Assembly: GCA_003023725.1 (NCBI GenBank)
Contig: PXYT01000009.1
Span: 1 to 64,000 of the forward strand
From: Sulfobacillus benefaciens
Lineage (GTDB): Bacteria > Bacillota > Sulfobacillia > Sulfobacillales > Sulfobacillaceae
DNA length: 64,000 bases
Direction: 5' to 3'
Shown: positions 28,575-39,275 of the stretch, piece by piece
Position numbering within the stretch: position 1 is the first letter of the stretch
How the letters are laid out: each line of letters begins with the position of its first letter
The notes under the pieces: model-generated
The model's database searches: none
What the model was told of the DNA's origin: nothing
What the model saw: only the letters and a program-made list of their open reading frames with translations
Program-made: the position numbers and the translations under genes

Positions 28575-29225
28575 ATGAAAGGAATTATTGGCATTAAGGT
28601 GGGCATGACTCAGGTGTTTGATGACGAAGGCCGTGCCGTGCCGGTCACGGTAATTCAGGCGGAACCCAACAAGGTATTGAGACTGCGGACAATGGAGAAG
28701 GACGGCTATGAAGCGGTTCAGCTCGGCATGGGATTCATTAAGCCCCACAAGGTTGCAAAACCGCAGCGGATAGACTTTCAAAGGATTGGTGTAGAGCCTG
28801 TGAGGCATGTGCGTGAATTTCGTCTGCCGGGTGCGGTTGAGCTGCAACCCGGTTCGGAAATTCGCGTAGAGGATGTTTTCAATGCGGGAGATATTGTTGA
28901 TGTGACCGGAACCAGCAAGGGTAAGGGTTTCGCGGGCGTGATCAAGCGTTGGGGATTTCGGCGAGGACCGACAACTCATGGATCCAAGTACCATAGGCGG
29001 GTGGGTTCACTCGGCGCGCGAACATCAGGGGGTGGCGGCCGGGTTCATCCGGGCCGTAAAATGCCTGGTCATAAAGGGCATGCGCGCGTTACGGTTTTGC
29101 GGTTGCGGATTGAGAGAGTGGATGCGGACCGTAACTTGTTGCTTGTCCGTGGCGCGATTCCAGGGCCAAAAGGATCCTTGGTCATGGTACGGGACTCTGT
29201 GCGAAAACGGAAGGGGGCGATGTAG
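28575..29225 (+). CDS. rplC: Ribosomal protein uL3
   Basis: A 216-residue 50S assembly initiator near the peptidyl-transferase centre. It opens GIIGIKVGMTQVFDDEGRA and has the typical GTSKGKGFAGVIKRWGF and GRKMPGHKGH segments. GGGAGGATG lies just before the ATG. Second gene of the S10 operon. Confidence 0.97.
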   Translation: MKGIIGIKVGMTQVFDDEGRAVPVTVIQAEPNKVLRLRTMEKDGYEAVQLGMGFIKPHKVAKPQRIDFQRIGVEPVRHVREFRLPGAVELQPGSEIRVEDVFNAGDIVDVTGTSKGKGFAGVIKRWGFRRGPTTHGSKYHRRVGSLGARTSGGGGRVHPGRKMPGHKGHARVTVLRLRIERVDADRNLLLVRGAIPGPKGSLVMVRDSVRKRKGAM

Positions 29226-29227
29226 GT

Positions 29228-29854
29228 ATGCCGACGGTGAATGTATACGACCTCGAAGGGCAGATTGTCGGCGAATTGCAGCTTTCCGACAAGGTGTTTG
29301 GCTCACCGATAAATCACGCTTTGTTGCATCAGGCGATTGTGACGTTTGAGGCTAATCAGCGTGCAGGTACTGCTGACACCAAAACACGCTCACAAGTGCG
29401 TGGTGGCGGGCGGAAGCCTTGGCGACAAAAGGGAACCGGACGGGCCCGGGCAGGTACAATTCGTGCTCCGCACTGGCGTCACGGGGGAGTGGTGTTTGGC
29501 CCGCATCCCCGCGATTTTTCGATGAAATTTCCTCGCAAAATGCGACGGGCTGCGCTTCGGCAGGCTCTGAGCGCGAAGCTTGCTTCTGATGAGTTGCGGG
29601 TGGTTAAGGAGCTAACCATACCCGAGATTAAGACCAAGCATGTTCTCAAGGCTCTCGATACGCTCGGAGTGGGGCGGAATGTGCTGTTTATTACGTCTCG
29701 CCCGAATGAGAACTGGAAACTGGCAGCGAGGAATTTTGGCCACGTGCACACCATCACGACGGACAATTTGAATGCCTATAACCTGCTTCGTTATCATCAG
29801 ATTGTATTGGATACGGATGCGGTAGCACGTGTGGAAGAGGTGTTTGGTCGATGA
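29228..29854 (+). CDS. rplD: Ribosomal protein uL4
   Basis: A 208-residue 50S protein lining the exit tunnel. The loop RSQVRGGGRKPWRQKGTGRA and HWRHGGVVFGPHPRDFS are the hallmark sequences. It begins two bases after rplC and overlaps rplW by an ATGA. Confidence 0.96.
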   Translation: MPTVNVYDLEGQIVGELQLSDKVFGSPINHALLHQAIVTFEANQRAGTADTKTRSQVRGGGRKPWRQKGTGRARAGTIRAPHWRHGGVVFGPHPRDFSMKFPRKMRRAALRQALSAKLASDELRVVKELTIPEIKTKHVLKALDTLGVGRNVLFITSRPNENWKLAARNFGHVHTITTDNLNAYNLLRYHQIVLDTDAVARVEEVFGR

Positions 29855-30138
29855 AAACGGCGTATGACATTATTATCCGGCCAATCGTGACGGAGGAAGC
29901 CACTGACCAGATGGTCTTCAACAAGTATACTTTTGAGGTATCTCCCCGTGCGAATAAAATTGAAATCCGCCACGCGGTGGAGGAAATTTTCAAGGTGCGC
30001 GTCGTCAAAGTCAACACGTTGTGGCGTCCAAGCAAGGAGAAACGCCGGGGCGCGGTTGTGGGGCACACTAGCCGGCGCAAAAAAGCGGTGGTAACGCTGG
30101 CACCGGGGGACAGCATCGACATTCTTGAAGGTGTCTGA
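29851..30138 (+). CDS. rplW: Ribosomal protein uL23
   Basis: A 95-residue protein at the tunnel exit that docks trigger factor and SRP. It has IIRPIVTEEAT near the start and the NKYTFEVSPRANKIEIRHAV core. It overlaps rplD by four bases. Confidence 0.95.
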   Translation: MKTAYDIIIRPIVTEEATDQMVFNKYTFEVSPRANKIEIRHAVEEIFKVRVVKVNTLWRPSKEKRRGAVVGHTSRRKKAVVTLAPGDSIDILEGV

Positions 30139-30157
30139 CATTTAAGGAGGCTGGATT

Positions 30158-30994
30158 ATGGGGGTACGCAAACTGAAACCAACGTCTCCTGGAGTGCGGC
30201 ATATGACAGTGTCGACCTTTGAGGAGATTACCAAGACCGATCCGGAAAAAAGTCTTGTAGAGGGCAGAAGCCGGAAGGCCGGTCGTAACAATTACGGGAG
30301 AATTACCACTCGTCACCGGGGCGGCGGAACCAAAAGACTGTATCGGAAAATTGATTTTAAACGGACCAAGGAAGGTGTGCCAGCCACAGTTGAAGCTATC
30401 GAGTATGACCCCTTCCGCACAGCTCGGATTGCTTTGCTGAAATATGCCGACAACACCCTGGCGTATATTTTGGCTCCCGTAGGCCTTAAGGTTGGAGACA
30501 CAGTGATGTCCGGCCCCACGGCGGACATCAAACCAGGAAACTCTCTGAAGTTGCAGGATGTCCCGGTGGGAACCATCGTGCATAACGTAGAGCTCACGCC
30601 CGGAAAAGGAGCGCAACTAGCCCGGTCGGCCGGGACTTCCGCTCAATTGGCGGCTAAAGAAGGTAAGCACGCGTTGTTAAGGCTTCCGTCCGGGGAATTG
30701 CGCAGAGTACCCGTGGCGGCAAGAGCTACGGTTGGCCAGGTTGGCAACGTCGAGCATGAAAACATTGTATTGGGCAAGGCAGGACGTAGGCGGCATATGG
30801 GATGGCGGCCGACGGTGCGTGGGACCGCCATGAACCCGGTGGATCATCCTCATGGCGGTGGTGAGGGTAAATCACCCGTTGGACATAAACACCCAATGAC
30901 CCCCTGGGGCAAACCCGCCCTCGGAAAGAAGACACGGAAAAAGCACAAACCGTCTGATCGGATGATTGTGCGACGTCGAAAAGCAGGGAGGTAG
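30158..30994 (+). CDS. rplB: Ribosomal protein uL2
   Basis: A 278-residue protein needed for subunit joining and peptidyl transfer. Characteristic segments are [19 protein letters not shown], the [21 protein letters not shown] loop with the critical histidine, and the basic tail. AAGGAGG precedes the ATG. Confidence 0.97.
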   Translation: MGVRKLKPTSPGVRHMTVSTFEEITKTDPEKSLVEGRSRKAGRNNYGRITTRHRGGGTKRLYRKIDFKRTKEGVPATVEAIEYDPFRTARIALLKYADNTLAYILAPVGLKVGDTVMSGPTADIKPGNSLKLQDVPVGTIVHNVELTPGKGAQLARSAGTSAQLAAKEGKHALLRLPSGELRRVPVAARATVGQVGNVEHENIVLGKAGRRRHMGWRPTVRGTAMNPVDHPHGGGEGKSPVGHKHPMTPWGKPALGKKTRKKHKPSDRMIVRRRKAGR

Positions 30995-30997
30995 GAT

Positions 30998-31282
30998 ATG
31001 AGTCGGTCAACCAAAAAAGGTCCGTACGTTGACGCAAAACTGATGAAAAAAATTGACGCCCTAAATACCAAGAACGAGAAGCGAGTGATTAGGACTTGGG
31101 CTCGCGCCTCCACTGTGGTGCCGAACATGGTCGGACACACCATTGCGATTCACGACGGAAGGCGACACGTGCCCATATACATTTCAGAAGAGATGGTGGG
31201 GCATAAGCTCGGCGAATTTGCTCCGACCCGGACCTTCAAAGGTCATGGAAACAAAACTGAGCGGTCTACGGCTCTGAAATAA
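30998..31282 (+). CDS. rpsS: Ribosomal protein uS19
   Basis: A 94-residue 30S head protein. It opens [14 protein letters not shown] and contains [26 protein letters not shown]. It follows rplB by three bases. Confidence 0.96.
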   Translation: MSRSTKKGPYVDAKLMKKIDALNTKNEKRVIRTWARASTVVPNMVGHTIAIHDGRRHVPIYISEEMVGHKLGEFAPTRTFKGHGNKTERSTALK

Positions 31283-31297
31283 GGAGATGGCATCTAT

Positions 31298-31651
31298 ATG
31301 GCAGACGTAGTAGAGTCGCGCGCCCATGTGCGCCATGTCCGCATTGCTCCACGTAAAGTCCGGATAGTTGTGGACCTGATACGGGGCAAGAGCATACGGG
31401 ACGCCGAGGCAATTTTGCGACACACCCCCAAACGGGCGTCGGTTATCGTGGCGAAGGTGTTAAAGAGCGCCGTGGCTAATGCGCAACATAATTACGACAT
31501 GGACCCCCAGGATCTCTATGTGCATGCTGTCTGGGTTGATGGGGGCCCGACGCTCAAGAGAATTCATCCGCGAAGCCGGGGTCAGGCATTTTCGATTTTC
31601 AAGCGGACAAGTCACATTTCCGTTGTGCTGCGGCCCAGACAGAATAACTAG
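31298..31651 (+). CDS. rplV: Ribosomal protein uL22
   Basis: A 117-residue tunnel protein with [18 protein letters not shown] and the [18 protein letters not shown] loop end region. AAGGAG precedes the ATG at 31298. Confidence 0.95.
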   Translation: MADVVESRAHVRHVRIAPRKVRIVVDLIRGKSIRDAEAILRHTPKRASVIVAKVLKSAVANAQHNYDMDPQDLYVHAVWVDGGPTLKRIHPRSRGQAFSIFKRTSHISVVLRPRQNN

Positions 31652-31660
31652 GAGGGAATT

Positions 31661-32338
31661 ATGGGGCAAAAAATTCATCCAAAGGGTCTGCGACTCGGAA
31701 TTGTCAAGGACTGGGATTCGAGATGGTATGGTGGTCGTAAAGACACTCCCGAGCTGTTGGGGGAGGATCTGGCGATTCGGCGGTTTATTAAGAAGCGTCA
31801 TCACTCCGCGGGAATTGCACGTGTTGAAATTGAGCGGGGATCCGCGAAGAAACTCAGAGTAAGTGTGCATACGGGAAAACCCGGAATGGTTATTGGCAAG
31901 GGTGGCGTCGGGGTTGATGCTTTGCGCAAGGACCTCGAGAAATTGACAAGTAAGAACGTGAATCTGAACATTCTCGAGGTGAAGGTGCCGGATGCCGACG
32001 CCCAGTTGGTAGCCGAGAATGTAGCCGGACAGTTGGAACGGCGGATTGCGTTCAAGCGGGCCATGAAGCAGGCTATTACCCGGACCATGCGCGCCAGCGG
32101 GGTAAAAGGCATTAAAATTATGGTGAGCGGTCGTTTGGGCGGTGCGGAAATTGCGCGGCGTGAGTGGTCTTGGGACGGATCCATTCCTCTTCACACCTTG
32201 CGTGCTGATATCGACTACGGGTTTGCCGAGGCACGGACGACATACGGCATAATCGGAGTGAAAGTGTGGATCTTTAAAGGCGAGGTTCTGCCAGCCGCAA
32301 AAAAGCGCGTTCTTGCGACTCAAGAGGGAGGTCGGTAA
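31661..32338 (+). CDS. rpsC: Ribosomal protein uS3
   Basis: A 225-residue 30S protein with a KH domain ([19 protein letters not shown]) and the C-terminal [20 protein letters not shown] segment. GGAGGG precedes the ATG. Confidence 0.96.
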   Translation: MGQKIHPKGLRLGIVKDWDSRWYGGRKDTPELLGEDLAIRRFIKKRHHSAGIARVEIERGSAKKLRVSVHTGKPGMVIGKGGVGVDALRKDLEKLTSKNVNLNILEVKVPDADAQLVAENVAGQLERRIAFKRAMKQAITRTMRASGVKGIKIMVSGRLGGAEIARREWSWDGSIPLHTLRADIDYGFAEARTTYGIIGVKVWIFKGEVLPAAKKRVLATQEGGR

Positions 32339-32340
32339 TA

Positions 32341-32775
32341 TTGTTGCAGCCGAAGCGTACCAAGTATCGCAAAATGCATCGGGGTCGTATGAAAGGGACG
32401 GCGCATCGAGGTAATAGGGTGGTTTTCGGTGAGTATGGGCTTCAGGCTTTAGAGCCTGCGTGGATTACGGATCGGCAGATCGAGGCTGCCCGTGTCGCCC
32501 TAACGCGTTACATCCGCCGTGGCGGGAAGGTTTGGATCACCATTTTCCCAGATAAGCCCGTGACAAAGAAACCTGCGGAAACCCGGCAAGGTAGTGGTAA
32601 AGGTAACGTGGAATTTTGGGTCGCGGTTGTTAAGCCGCAACGAATCATGTTCGAACTGGCTGGTGTGCCGGAGGACGTGGCTCGTGAGGCGATGCGGCTA
32701 GCGGCTCACAAGTTGCCAATCAGGACGCGGTTCGTTAAACGCGAGGAGTCGGGGGAGAGTGCGCATGAAGCCTAA
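32341..32775 (+). CDS. rplP: Ribosomal protein uL16
   Basis: A 144-residue 50S protein that organises the tRNA sites. It begins [18 protein letters not shown] and has [19 protein letters not shown]. Start is TTG directly followed by a second TTG; the first restores the usual Met-Leu opening of the family. It overlaps rpmC by eleven bases. Confidence 0.95.
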   Translation: MLQPKRTKYRKMHRGRMKGTAHRGNRVVFGEYGLQALEPAWITDRQIEAARVALTRYIRRGGKVWITIFPDKPVTKKPAETRQGSGKGNVEFWVAVVKPQRIMFELAGVPEDVAREAMRLAAHKLPIRTRFVKREESGESAHEA

Positions 32776-32968
32776 AGAGATCCGGGAGCTTAACCAGGAG
32801 GAGCTACAAGCTAAATTGCGAGCATTAAAAGAAGAGCTTTTCCGACTTAGGTTTCAACTTGCGACGGCCCAATTAGAAAATCCCATGCGTGTTCGCCAGG
32901 TACGGAAAGATATAGCGCGAGTACACACTGTCATCCGTGAGCGAGAGCTCCGGCAGGACGCGAAATAG
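32765..32968 (+). CDS. rpmC: Ribosomal protein uL29
   Basis: A 67-residue two-helix protein of the tunnel exit with [19 protein letters not shown] and the [17 protein letters not shown] helix. ATG at 32765 lies seven bases after GGGGGAG; a GTG at 32759 in the same frame is too close to that site. Confidence 0.93.
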   Translation: MKPKEIRELNQEELQAKLRALKEELFRLRFQLATAQLENPMRVRQVRKDIARVHTVIRERELRQDAK

Positions 32969-32981
32969 GGGGCAAAGCGAC

Positions 32982-33245
32982 ATGGAACAGGTAGGGGTCA
33001 AGAGAAAAGTCCGGGAAGGCACCGTTGTCAGTGACAAAATGAACAAGACTGTTGTGGTGGCAGTGGAGTCTTTGGTGCGCCATCCGATTTACGGTCGGAC
33101 CATGCGGCGGACCAAACGGTACAAGGCTCATGATGAAGAGAACGAATGTCGGACGGGTGACGTGGTGCGTATCGAAGAAACGAGACCACTATCCAAAGAA
33201 AAACGATGGCGTGTGATTGAGATAATTCGTCGAGGCGAGAAGTAG
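32982..33245 (+). CDS. rpsQ: Ribosomal protein uS17
   Basis: An 87-residue 30S protein with [19 protein letters not shown] and [22 protein letters not shown] at 32982 follows a GGGGGC site; the frame is open upstream into rpmC without family sequence. Confidence 0.95.
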   Translation: MEQVGVKRKVREGTVVSDKMNKTVVVAVESLVRHPIYGRTMRRTKRYKAHDEENECRTGDVVRIEETRPLSKEKRWRVIEIIRRGEK

Positions 33246-33297
33246 AGGCCTGATGTGCCTCGTATGAAAATGGTACGGGAAGGAGGGAGGGTCCGTT

Positions 33298-33669
33298 ATG
33301 ATACAACCACAAACACGGCTGGTAGTGGCCGATAATACCGGGGCAAAGGAAATTATGTGTATTCGGGTTCTGGGGGGATCATTTCGCCGTTACGGAAATA
33401 TTGGCGACGTCATTGTGGCAGCTGTGAAACAGGCAACGCCCGGGGGCGTGGTCAAAAAAGGAGACGTTGTGAAGGCCGTTATTGTGAGAACAAAAACGGG
33501 ACGCCGACGAAATGACGGGTCGTACATTAAGTTCGACGAAAATGCGGCAGTCATTCTCCGCGGCGACGAAAAGGAGCCGCGAGGAACACGTATTTTTGGA
33601 CCGGTGGCCCGCGAGTTGCGAGAGCACGATTTTATGAAAATCATTTCCCTAGCACCTGAGGTTTTATAA
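33298..33669 (+). CDS. rplN: Ribosomal protein uL14
   Basis: A 123-residue 50S interface protein, with [20 protein letters not shown] at the start and [20 protein letters not shown] at the end. GGAAGGAGGGAGGG is an unusually long ribosome site just before the ATG. Confidence 0.97.
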   Translation: MIQPQTRLVVADNTGAKEIMCIRVLGGSFRRYGNIGDVIVAAVKQATPGGVVKKGDVVKAVIVRTKTGRRRNDGSYIKFDENAAVILRGDEKEPRGTRIFGPVARELREHDFMKIISLAPEVL

Positions 33670-33701
33670 TTCAAGAGAGGCAAATGGAAGGAGGGACTAG
33701 G

Positions 33702-34013
33702 GTGCACGTCAAGAAAGGTGATTTGGTTAAGGTTCTAGCAGGAAAAGACAAAGGGAAGCAGGGAAAGATTATCCGGTCGATACCTAAGGAAGATCGTGTC
33801 GTGGTCGAGAAGGTTAATTTGATGAAAAAGCACCAAAAGCCTACGCAACAATATCCGCAAGGCGGGATTATCGCAATGGAGGCTCCCTTGCACGTGTCAA
33901 ATGTCATGGTGATTTGTCCGTCCTGTAAAAAGCCTACGAGGACGGGACACAAATTCTTGGACAATGGCAAGAAGGTGCGGCAGTGCAAGCACTGTGGTGC
34001 GGCAATCGATTAA
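33702..34013 (+). CDS. rplX: Ribosomal protein uL24
   Basis: A 103-residue assembly initiator with the KOW motif [19 protein letters not shown] and a C-terminal zinc-ribbon-like part (CPSC and CKHC). GTG at 33702 follows GGAAGGAGGG; an in-frame ATG at 33684 lies inside that site and is unlikely. Confidence 0.93.
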   Translation: MHVKKGDLVKVLAGKDKGKQGKIIRSIPKEDRVVVEKVNLMKKHQKPTQQYPQGGIIAMEAPLHVSNVMVICPSCKKPTRTGHKFLDNGKKVRQCKHCGAAID

Positions 34014-34041
34014 TTCCGGGAGAAGGAACAGGGGGTTAACA

Positions 34042-34596
34042 ATGGCTGTGGTGTCGGAGTTGAGGAATCGGTACGACAAAGAAGTGGTGCCGAAACTTCA
34101 AGAACGCTTTAAATACAAGAATCCCATGGTTGTGCCCAAAGTCGTTAAGGTTGTTATTAACATGGGTGTGGGAGATTCCATAGGCAATCCGAAATTGCTA
34201 GAGGCCGCAGTGAACGATTTAGCAACGATAACGGGCCAGCATCCTCTTGTAACGCGGGCGCGAAAGTCTATTGCGTCGTTCAAGGTCCGTGAAGGAATGC
34301 CTATCGGAGTCAAAGTCACACTTCGGGGCCAGAGGATGTATGACTTTGTCGAAAAGTTGTTTTTCATGGCTTTGCCCCGGGTTCGAGATTTTCGTGGCGT
34401 GTCGACCAAAGGTTTTGATGGACGAGGAAATTACACCTTAGGTATCCGCGAGCAAATAATTTTTCCTGAAATTGAGTACGACAAAGTGGAAAAAGTCCGC
34501 GGTATGGACGTCACGCTCGTGACCAGCGCGCAAACCGACGAAGAAGCCAAAGAATTATTAACTTTGTTGGGCATGCCATTCACGCCACAACGGTAG
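34042..34596 (+). CDS. rplE: Ribosomal protein uL5
   Basis: A 184-residue protein that binds 5S rRNA and contacts S13. It has [35 protein letters not shown] and [17 protein letters not shown]. The ATG at 34042 gives the standard length; the frame is open upstream in rplX. Confidence 0.96.
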   Translation: MAVVSELRNRYDKEVVPKLQERFKYKNPMVVPKVVKVVINMGVGDSIGNPKLLEAAVNDLATITGQHPLVTRARKSIASFKVREGMPIGVKVTLRGQRMYDFVEKLFFMALPRVRDFRGVSTKGFDGRGNYTLGIREQIIFPEIEYDKVEKVRGMDVTLVTSAQTDEEAKELLTLLGMPFTPQR

Positions 34597-34606
34597 GAGG
34601 GATTAT

Positions 34607-34792
34607 ATGGCGAAGAAATCGCTTATTGCAAAGGCCAAACGCACACCCAAGTATAAAGTGCGAGGGTATCATCGGTGCCAGATTTGTGGCCGGCCTCACG
34701 GATACATTCGGGACTTTGGTCTATGCCGCCTGTGCTTTCGGCAGTTAGCACACCAAGGCGAAATTCCCGGTGTCCGTAAAGCCAGCTGGTAA
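34607..34792 (+). CDS. rpsZ: Ribosomal protein uS14, zinc form
   Basis: A 61-residue type Z S14 with CQIC and CRLC pairs (C-x2-C-x12-C-x2-C), the zinc-binding version. AGGAGGG precedes the ATG. It lies between rplE and rpsH as in Bacillus. Confidence 0.96.
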   Translation: MAKKSLIAKAKRTPKYKVRGYHRCQICGRPHGYIRDFGLCRLCFRQLAHQGEIPGVRKASW

Positions 34793-34808
34793 GGAGAGGA
34801 GGATCGCA

Positions 34809-35201
34809 GTGACTGATCCCATTGCAGATATGTTAACCCGTATTCGGAACGCAAATGTGGTATACCGAGATCACGTCGATGTTCCGGACTCGAAGATAAA
34901 GCGTGCTCTGGCACACATCTTGAAACAAGAAGGATTTGTTCGTGACTACGAGTTGGTGGAGGACGGCAAGCACGGAATGATTCGTCTTCATTTGAAGTAT
35001 GGCCCAAATCGTGAACGGGTGATATCCGGGTTGAAGAGGATTAGCCGACCGGGCCTGCGCGTATACGCAGGGCATGATGAACTGCCCCGTGTCTTAGGGG
35101 GATTGGGGATTGCCGTACTGTCCACCTCTCATGGCGTCATGACTGAAAAGCAGGCTCGGGAATTCCGCGTGGGCGGAGAAGTGCTTTGCTACGTGTGGTA
35201 G
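34809..35201 (+). CDS. rpsH: Ribosomal protein uS8
   Basis: A 130-residue 30S protein; in other bacteria it represses the spc operon. It begins [15 protein letters not shown] and ends with the [19 protein letters not shown] segment. GTG at 34809 follows AGGAGAGGAGG. Confidence 0.96.
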   Translation: MTDPIADMLTRIRNANVVYRDHVDVPDSKIKRALAHILKQEGFVRDYELVEDGKHGMIRLHLKYGPNRERVISGLKRISRPGLRVYAGHDELPRVLGGLGIAVLSTSHGVMTEKQAREFRVGGEVLCYVW

Positions 35202-35229
35202 TCCAGATGACGAGGAGGAGTATCCGAAC

Positions 35230-35769
35230 ATGTCACGGATAGGTAAGAGAACCATACCCATTCCTGGGAGTGTGACCGTTAATATCGATGGCAGTTCTGT
35301 ACATGTGAAAGGGCCGAATGGCGAACTTCAGAGAACCCTGAGGCCCGAAGTGACACTGTCCATGGAGGGCAATGAGATTCGGGTGCTTCCGGTGGATGAC
35401 AGTCCCTTTGCCCGGGCACAATGGGGCTTGTCCCGAACTCTGGTAGCGAATATGGTTGAAGGGGTCTCCAATGGTTTTCAGCGGAATCTAGAGATGTCGG
35501 GTGTGGGATATCGAGCTTCGAAGCAAGGGCAGAACCTGGTGCTGGCTGTTGGCTTCTCGCATACCGTGACCATCGAGCCCCCTTCGGGCGTGGTCTTTGA
35601 GGTACCCAATCCCACCAATATTGTCGTGAAGGGGTATGACAAAGAGACTGTAGGTGCCGTAGCAGCCCGCATTCGGGGTGTCCGCCCGCCAGAACCGTAC
35701 AAGGGCAAGGGCATTCATTATCAGGGTGAGAGAATCATTCGCAAGGTTGGCAAGACTGGAAAGAAATGA
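35230..35769 (+). CDS. rplF: Ribosomal protein uL6
   Basis: A 179-residue 50S protein with [14 protein letters not shown] at the start and the [19 protein letters not shown] signature at the end. GAGGAG precedes the ATG. Confidence 0.97.
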   Translation: MSRIGKRTIPIPGSVTVNIDGSSVHVKGPNGELQRTLRPEVTLSMEGNEIRVLPVDDSPFARAQWGLSRTLVANMVEGVSNGFQRNLEMSGVGYRASKQGQNLVLAVGFSHTVTIEPPSGVVFEVPNPTNIVVKGYDKETVGAVAARIRGVRPPEPYKGKGIHYQGERIIRKVGKTGKK

Positions 35770-35779
35770 GGGATAGGAC

Positions 35780-36145
35780 GTGTATACTCGTTTTGACAGG
35801 AACGCGGCCCGTAAGCGTCGGCACCTGCGTATAAGGACTAAGGTTAAAGGAACGACGGAAAGGCCGCGCCTTAATGTCTACCGTTCCAATTTGAACATTT
35901 ATGCACAAGTGATCGATGACACCAAAGGGCACACGATTGCCTCGGCCTCTACTCTGGAAAAGGTATTTGAAAATATGGAAGGCCGCTTGACCGTGAATAA
36001 GTCTCGAGAAGTAGGACGATTAGTGGCAGAACGGGCCATTGCCCGGGGTGTAAAAAAAGTGGTCTTTGATCGTGGTGGATATCGTTACCATGGACGGGTC
36101 CAGGCATTGGCCGATGCAGCCCGTGAAGCCGGGCTCGAATTTTAG
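35780..36145 (+). CDS. rplR: Ribosomal protein uL18
   Basis: A 121-residue 5S rRNA-binding protein, with [18 protein letters not shown] and [20 protein letters not shown]. It starts at GTG eleven bases after rplF. Confidence 0.95.
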   Translation: MYTRFDRNAARKRRHLRIRTKVKGTTERPRLNVYRSNLNIYAQVIDDTKGHTIASASTLEKVFENMEGRLTVNKSREVGRLVAERAIARGVKKVVFDRGGYRYHGRVQALADAAREAGLEF

Positions 36146-36162
36146 GAGACAGGAGGTACGTT

Positions 36163-36696
36163 ATGGCAAGACCAGCAACCCAAAATCAGGATTCACGGGG
36201 CACAAGCGAGTTTAAGGAAAAGGTCGTGGCGATTAACCGTGTTGCCAAGGTGGTCAAGGGTGGGCGGCGGTTTAGCTTTAGCGCCCTAGTCGTCGTTGGT
36301 GACGAAAATGGACGCGTCGGCGTGGGATTAGGAAAAGCCGCGGAAATCCCCGACGCCATCCGTAAGGGTGTCGAGGATGCCAAAAAGTCTATGATCACGG
36401 TTCCCAGATTAGGGAGCACAATACCTCATCAGGTTACGGGGGTATTCGGGGCCGGGCGAGTGTTGCTGAAGCCGGCCGGACCCGGAACCGGCGTGATTGC
36501 CGGCGGAGCGGTGAGAGCTGTGTTGGAAGCCGCAGGTGTCCGGGACGTGTTAACGAAATCCTTGGGCACGGCTAATCCTAATAACGTAGTCGCTGCTACA
36601 ATGGAAGGGCTGAAGCAGTTGAAGAAGGCCGAACACGTAGCGAAACTTCGCGGGCGTTCCGTGCGGGAAATATTGTGGGGGGCTCACCATGGCTAA
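36163..36696 (+). CDS. rpsE: Ribosomal protein uS5
   Basis: A 177-residue 30S fidelity protein. The [18 protein letters not shown] loop, site of spectinomycin resistance changes, looks wild type. GGGKA-type sequences and [19 protein letters not shown] follow. It overlaps rpmD by eight bases. Confidence 0.96.
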   Translation: MARPATQNQDSRGTSEFKEKVVAINRVAKVVKGGRRFSFSALVVVGDENGRVGVGLGKAAEIPDAIRKGVEDAKKSMITVPRLGSTIPHQVTGVFGAGRVLLKPAGPGTGVIAGGAVRAVLEAAGVRDVLTKSLGTANPNNVVAATMEGLKQLKKAEHVAKLRGRSVREILWGAHHG

Positions 36697-36892
36697 ACTG
36701 CGTATTACGTTAGTGAAAAGCGCTATTGGTTACGCTCAGGATCAAAAAGATACAGCCAGCCGGTTGGGTCTTCGCAAAATGTGGCGTACAGTGGAATTTG
36801 AAGACAACGCATCCATTCGAGGAATGATTCACAAGATTCGCCATCTCGTGAGGGTGGAGGAAATTCCAGCTGGGAAGGAGGATGCTCAATGA
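36689..36892 (+). CDS. rpmD: Ribosomal protein uL30
   Basis: A 67-residue 50S protein of the short bacterial type, with [19 protein letters not shown] and [19 protein letters not shown]. It overlaps both neighbours slightly. Confidence 0.94.
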   Translation: MAKLRITLVKSAIGYAQDQKDTASRLGLRKMWRTVEFEDNASIRGMIHKIRHLVRVEEIPAGKEDAQ

Positions 36893-37326
36893 GGCTGCAT
36901 GACATCAAATCCTCCCCAGGGAGCCGTTCCAAAAGGACCCGGAGGGGACGGGGCTTAGGGTCGGGGTTGGGCAAAACGGCAGGCCGTGGCCATAAGGGAC
37001 AAAAAGCACGGTCCGGCGGGAGTATTCGTCCCGGTTTTGAAGGAGGACAGATGCCCTTACAGCGTCGTCTGCCCAAGCGCGGTTTTGTCAATCCTTTTCG
37101 AGTAGAGTATGAAATTGTCAATGTCGGCGACCTCAATCAATTTGAAGCTAACACGGTGGTTACGGTGGGACTGTTAAAGGAGCGCCGACTGGTGCGACGC
37201 AACAAGCCTGTGAAAGTTTTGGGGGAAGGAGCGTTGGACCGGCCTTTGACAGTTCAGGTTAATGCCTTTTCTAAGTCGGCAAAGGAAAAGATTGAGGCAG
37301 TTTCTGGACGAGCCGAGGTGATTTGA
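36889..37326 (+). CDS. rplO: Ribosomal protein uL15
   Basis: A 145-residue 50S protein beginning [13 protein letters not shown] and with [20 protein letters not shown] and [17 protein letters not shown]. It overlaps rpmD by four bases. Confidence 0.95.
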   Translation: MRLHDIKSSPGSRSKRTRRGRGLGSGLGKTAGRGHKGQKARSGGSIRPGFEGGQMPLQRRLPKRGFVNPFRVEYEIVNVGDLNQFEANTVVTVGLLKERRLVRRNKPVKVLGEGALDRPLTVQVNAFSKSAKEKIEAVSGRAEVI

Positions 37327-37327
37327 C

Positions 37328-38608
37328 GTGGCACAAAATATGATGAATGCGTTCCGGTCATCGGATTTGAACAAGCGAATACTGTTTACCTTCTTGATGC
37401 TGGTCGTGTTTCGTGTGGGCGCCCATGTGCCAATTCCGGGCGTCCACGCATCCGTGATTCAAAGTCTATTCGTTCATGGTGCCACGATTTTTGCGTTGCT
37501 GAATTTGTTCTCCGGGGGTGCCACGGCAACTTTATCAATCTTTGCGCTAAGCATTATTCCTTATATCAATGCCAGTATTATCATGCAGTTGATGACGGTG
37601 GTCATTCCAACTGTCGAGGAATGGTCGAAAGAGGGCGAAGAGGGCCAGAAAAAGATGACAAAGGTGACCCGGTGGCTGTCATTGGGGCTAGGAGCACTAC
37701 AGTCGCTGGGCATTGCGTATTACCTTTTTAATTATTCGTCCCACGGCGAATTCGCTTACGTTCACCATACCATTGGCAGTTTGCTTTTAACGGCGTTATT
37801 ATTGTTGACTGGCTCCACCATTCTAATGTGGGTAGGAGAAGAAATAACCGACAAAGGTATTGGCAATGGGATATCTTTGCTCGTGTTTTTCGGGATCATT
37901 TCGCGACTGCCTTTTGGAATCGAACAGCTCTTTAAGTATATTCAAGCGGGTATCATCAGTTGGCCTAAGATTGTCGTCTTTCTCATCATTGCTGTGTTAA
38001 TCATTGCGGCTGTTGTGTTTGTGAATGAGGGACAGAGAAAAATTCCGGTCCAATATCCCAAACGCGTCGTCGGTCGACGGATGTATCAGGGGCAATCGAC
38101 GCATTTGCCCATCCGAGTCAATCAGGCTGGGGTCATCCCCGTAATTTTTGCCATTTCGTTGCTGATCCTCCCTTATACCATCGGTCAGTTTTTTAAAGGT
38201 GGATGGGTTACGGTACTCGAGCATTATTTTGGGTTCACATCGCCACTCTATATCGTCGCGGAATTTGTTTTGGTTGTGGCATTTACCTTTTTCTATACCC
38301 AAGTAGTATTTAAGGTGGATGACGTGGCTGACAACTTGAAAAAAGGCGGAGGATATATTCCCGGTATAAGACCTGGTCGGCCCACAGCGGAATATCTTGG
38401 ACGTGTGAGTAGCCGTCTTACATTGGTTGGAGCAATTTTCTTGGGCGTTGTGGCCATTCTTCCTAGTTTCGTGACTATGGGCATGGGAGTCAACGGTCTG
38501 TATTTTGGGGGAACCTCGTTGCTTATTATCGTGGGTGTGGCACTTGACACGTTAAAGCAGATGCAGGCACAGATGCTCATGAAACAATATCAAGGATTCA
38601 TGAAATGA
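37328..38608 (+). CDS. secY: Preprotein translocase channel SecY
   Basis: A 426-residue, ten-helix pore of the Sec system. Typical segments are the plug-side FRVGAHVPIPGV, the GIGNGISLLVF helix and the cytosolic loop KKGGGYIPGIRPGRPTAEYL. GTG at 37328 is two bases after rplO, with GAGGTGA inside the rplO end. It pairs with SecE encoded at 12248. Confidence 0.97.
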   Translation: MAQNMMNAFRSSDLNKRILFTFLMLVVFRVGAHVPIPGVHASVIQSLFVHGATIFALLNLFSGGATATLSIFALSIIPYINASIIMQLMTVVIPTVEEWSKEGEEGQKKMTKVTRWLSLGLGALQSLGIAYYLFNYSSHGEFAYVHHTIGSLLLTALLLLTGSTILMWVGEEITDKGIGNGISLLVFFGIISRLPFGIEQLFKYIQAGIISWPKIVVFLIIAVLIIAAVVFVNEGQRKIPVQYPKRVVGRRMYQGQSTHLPIRVNQAGVIPVIFAISLLILPYTIGQFFKGGWVTVLEHYFGFTSPLYIVAEFVLVVAFTFFYTQVVFKVDDVADNLKKGGGYIPGIRPGRPTAEYLGRVSSRLTLVGAIFLGVVAILPSFVTMGMGVNGLYFGGTSLLIIVGVALDTLKQMQAQMLMKQYQGFMK

Positions 38609-38621
38609 GGTGAGACCGCTA

Positions 38622-39275
38622 GTGAATCTGGTTTTATTAGGAGCGCCGGGAGCGGGAAAAGGTACACAGGCGAAATATATTGCTGAATACTATCATATCC
38701 CTCACATCTCGACGGGAGACATTTTCCGGCGCCATTTGAGCGAAGGGACTCCGTTAGGGCAACAGGCTCGGACGTACATGGCAGAAGGTAAACTGGTGCC
38801 AGACGATATCACTGATGCCATGGTGGACGAGAGGTTGCGCCTTCCCGACGCGATTCGCGGTTTCATCTTAGACGGATTCCCCCGGAATGTGAATCAAGGT
38901 ACAGCTCTCGAGGTGATGTTGGCTGACAGAGAACGGCATCTTGATGCAGTCATTTACATTAATGTGCCTCGTGATGTATTGATCGAACGCCTGGTAGGGC
39001 GCCGGGTATGCCCGCAGTGCGGGGCAACGTACCATGTGCGATTTGATCCACCCAAAGTTGACGGGATTTGTAACGTGTGCCGTAGTAGCTTGGTTCAACG
39101 ACCGGATGATCGTCTCGAGACCGTTGCCACGCGCCTGTCTGTGTACAGCGAGGAAACCGCTCCGTTGACCGCGTTTTATCAAGAACGCGGAAATCTTTTG
39201 GAGATTGATGGAACAAAATCGGTTCAGAGCGTTTACGAGGCTATTATTCAACGGTTGGGGGCACGGCATGATTGA
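38622..39275 (+). CDS. adk: Adenylate kinase, zinc-lid type
   Basis: Interconverts ATP plus AMP with two ADP. The P-loop GAPGAGKGTQAKY is at the start; the LID carries CPQC and CNVC pairs, so it is the zinc form common in Gram-positive bacteria. Length 217 residues. GTG at 38622 is seven bases after GAGGTGA; an in-frame GTG at 38610 lies inside that site. It overlaps map by eight bases. Confidence 0.96.
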   Translation: MNLVLLGAPGAGKGTQAKYIAEYYHIPHISTGDIFRRHLSEGTPLGQQARTYMAEGKLVPDDITDAMVDERLRLPDAIRGFILDGFPRNVNQGTALEVMLADRERHLDAVIYINVPRDVLIERLVGRRVCPQCGATYHVRFDPPKVDGICNVCRSSLVQRPDDRLETVATRLSVYSEETAPLTAFYQERGNLLEIDGTKSVQSVYEAIIQRLGARHD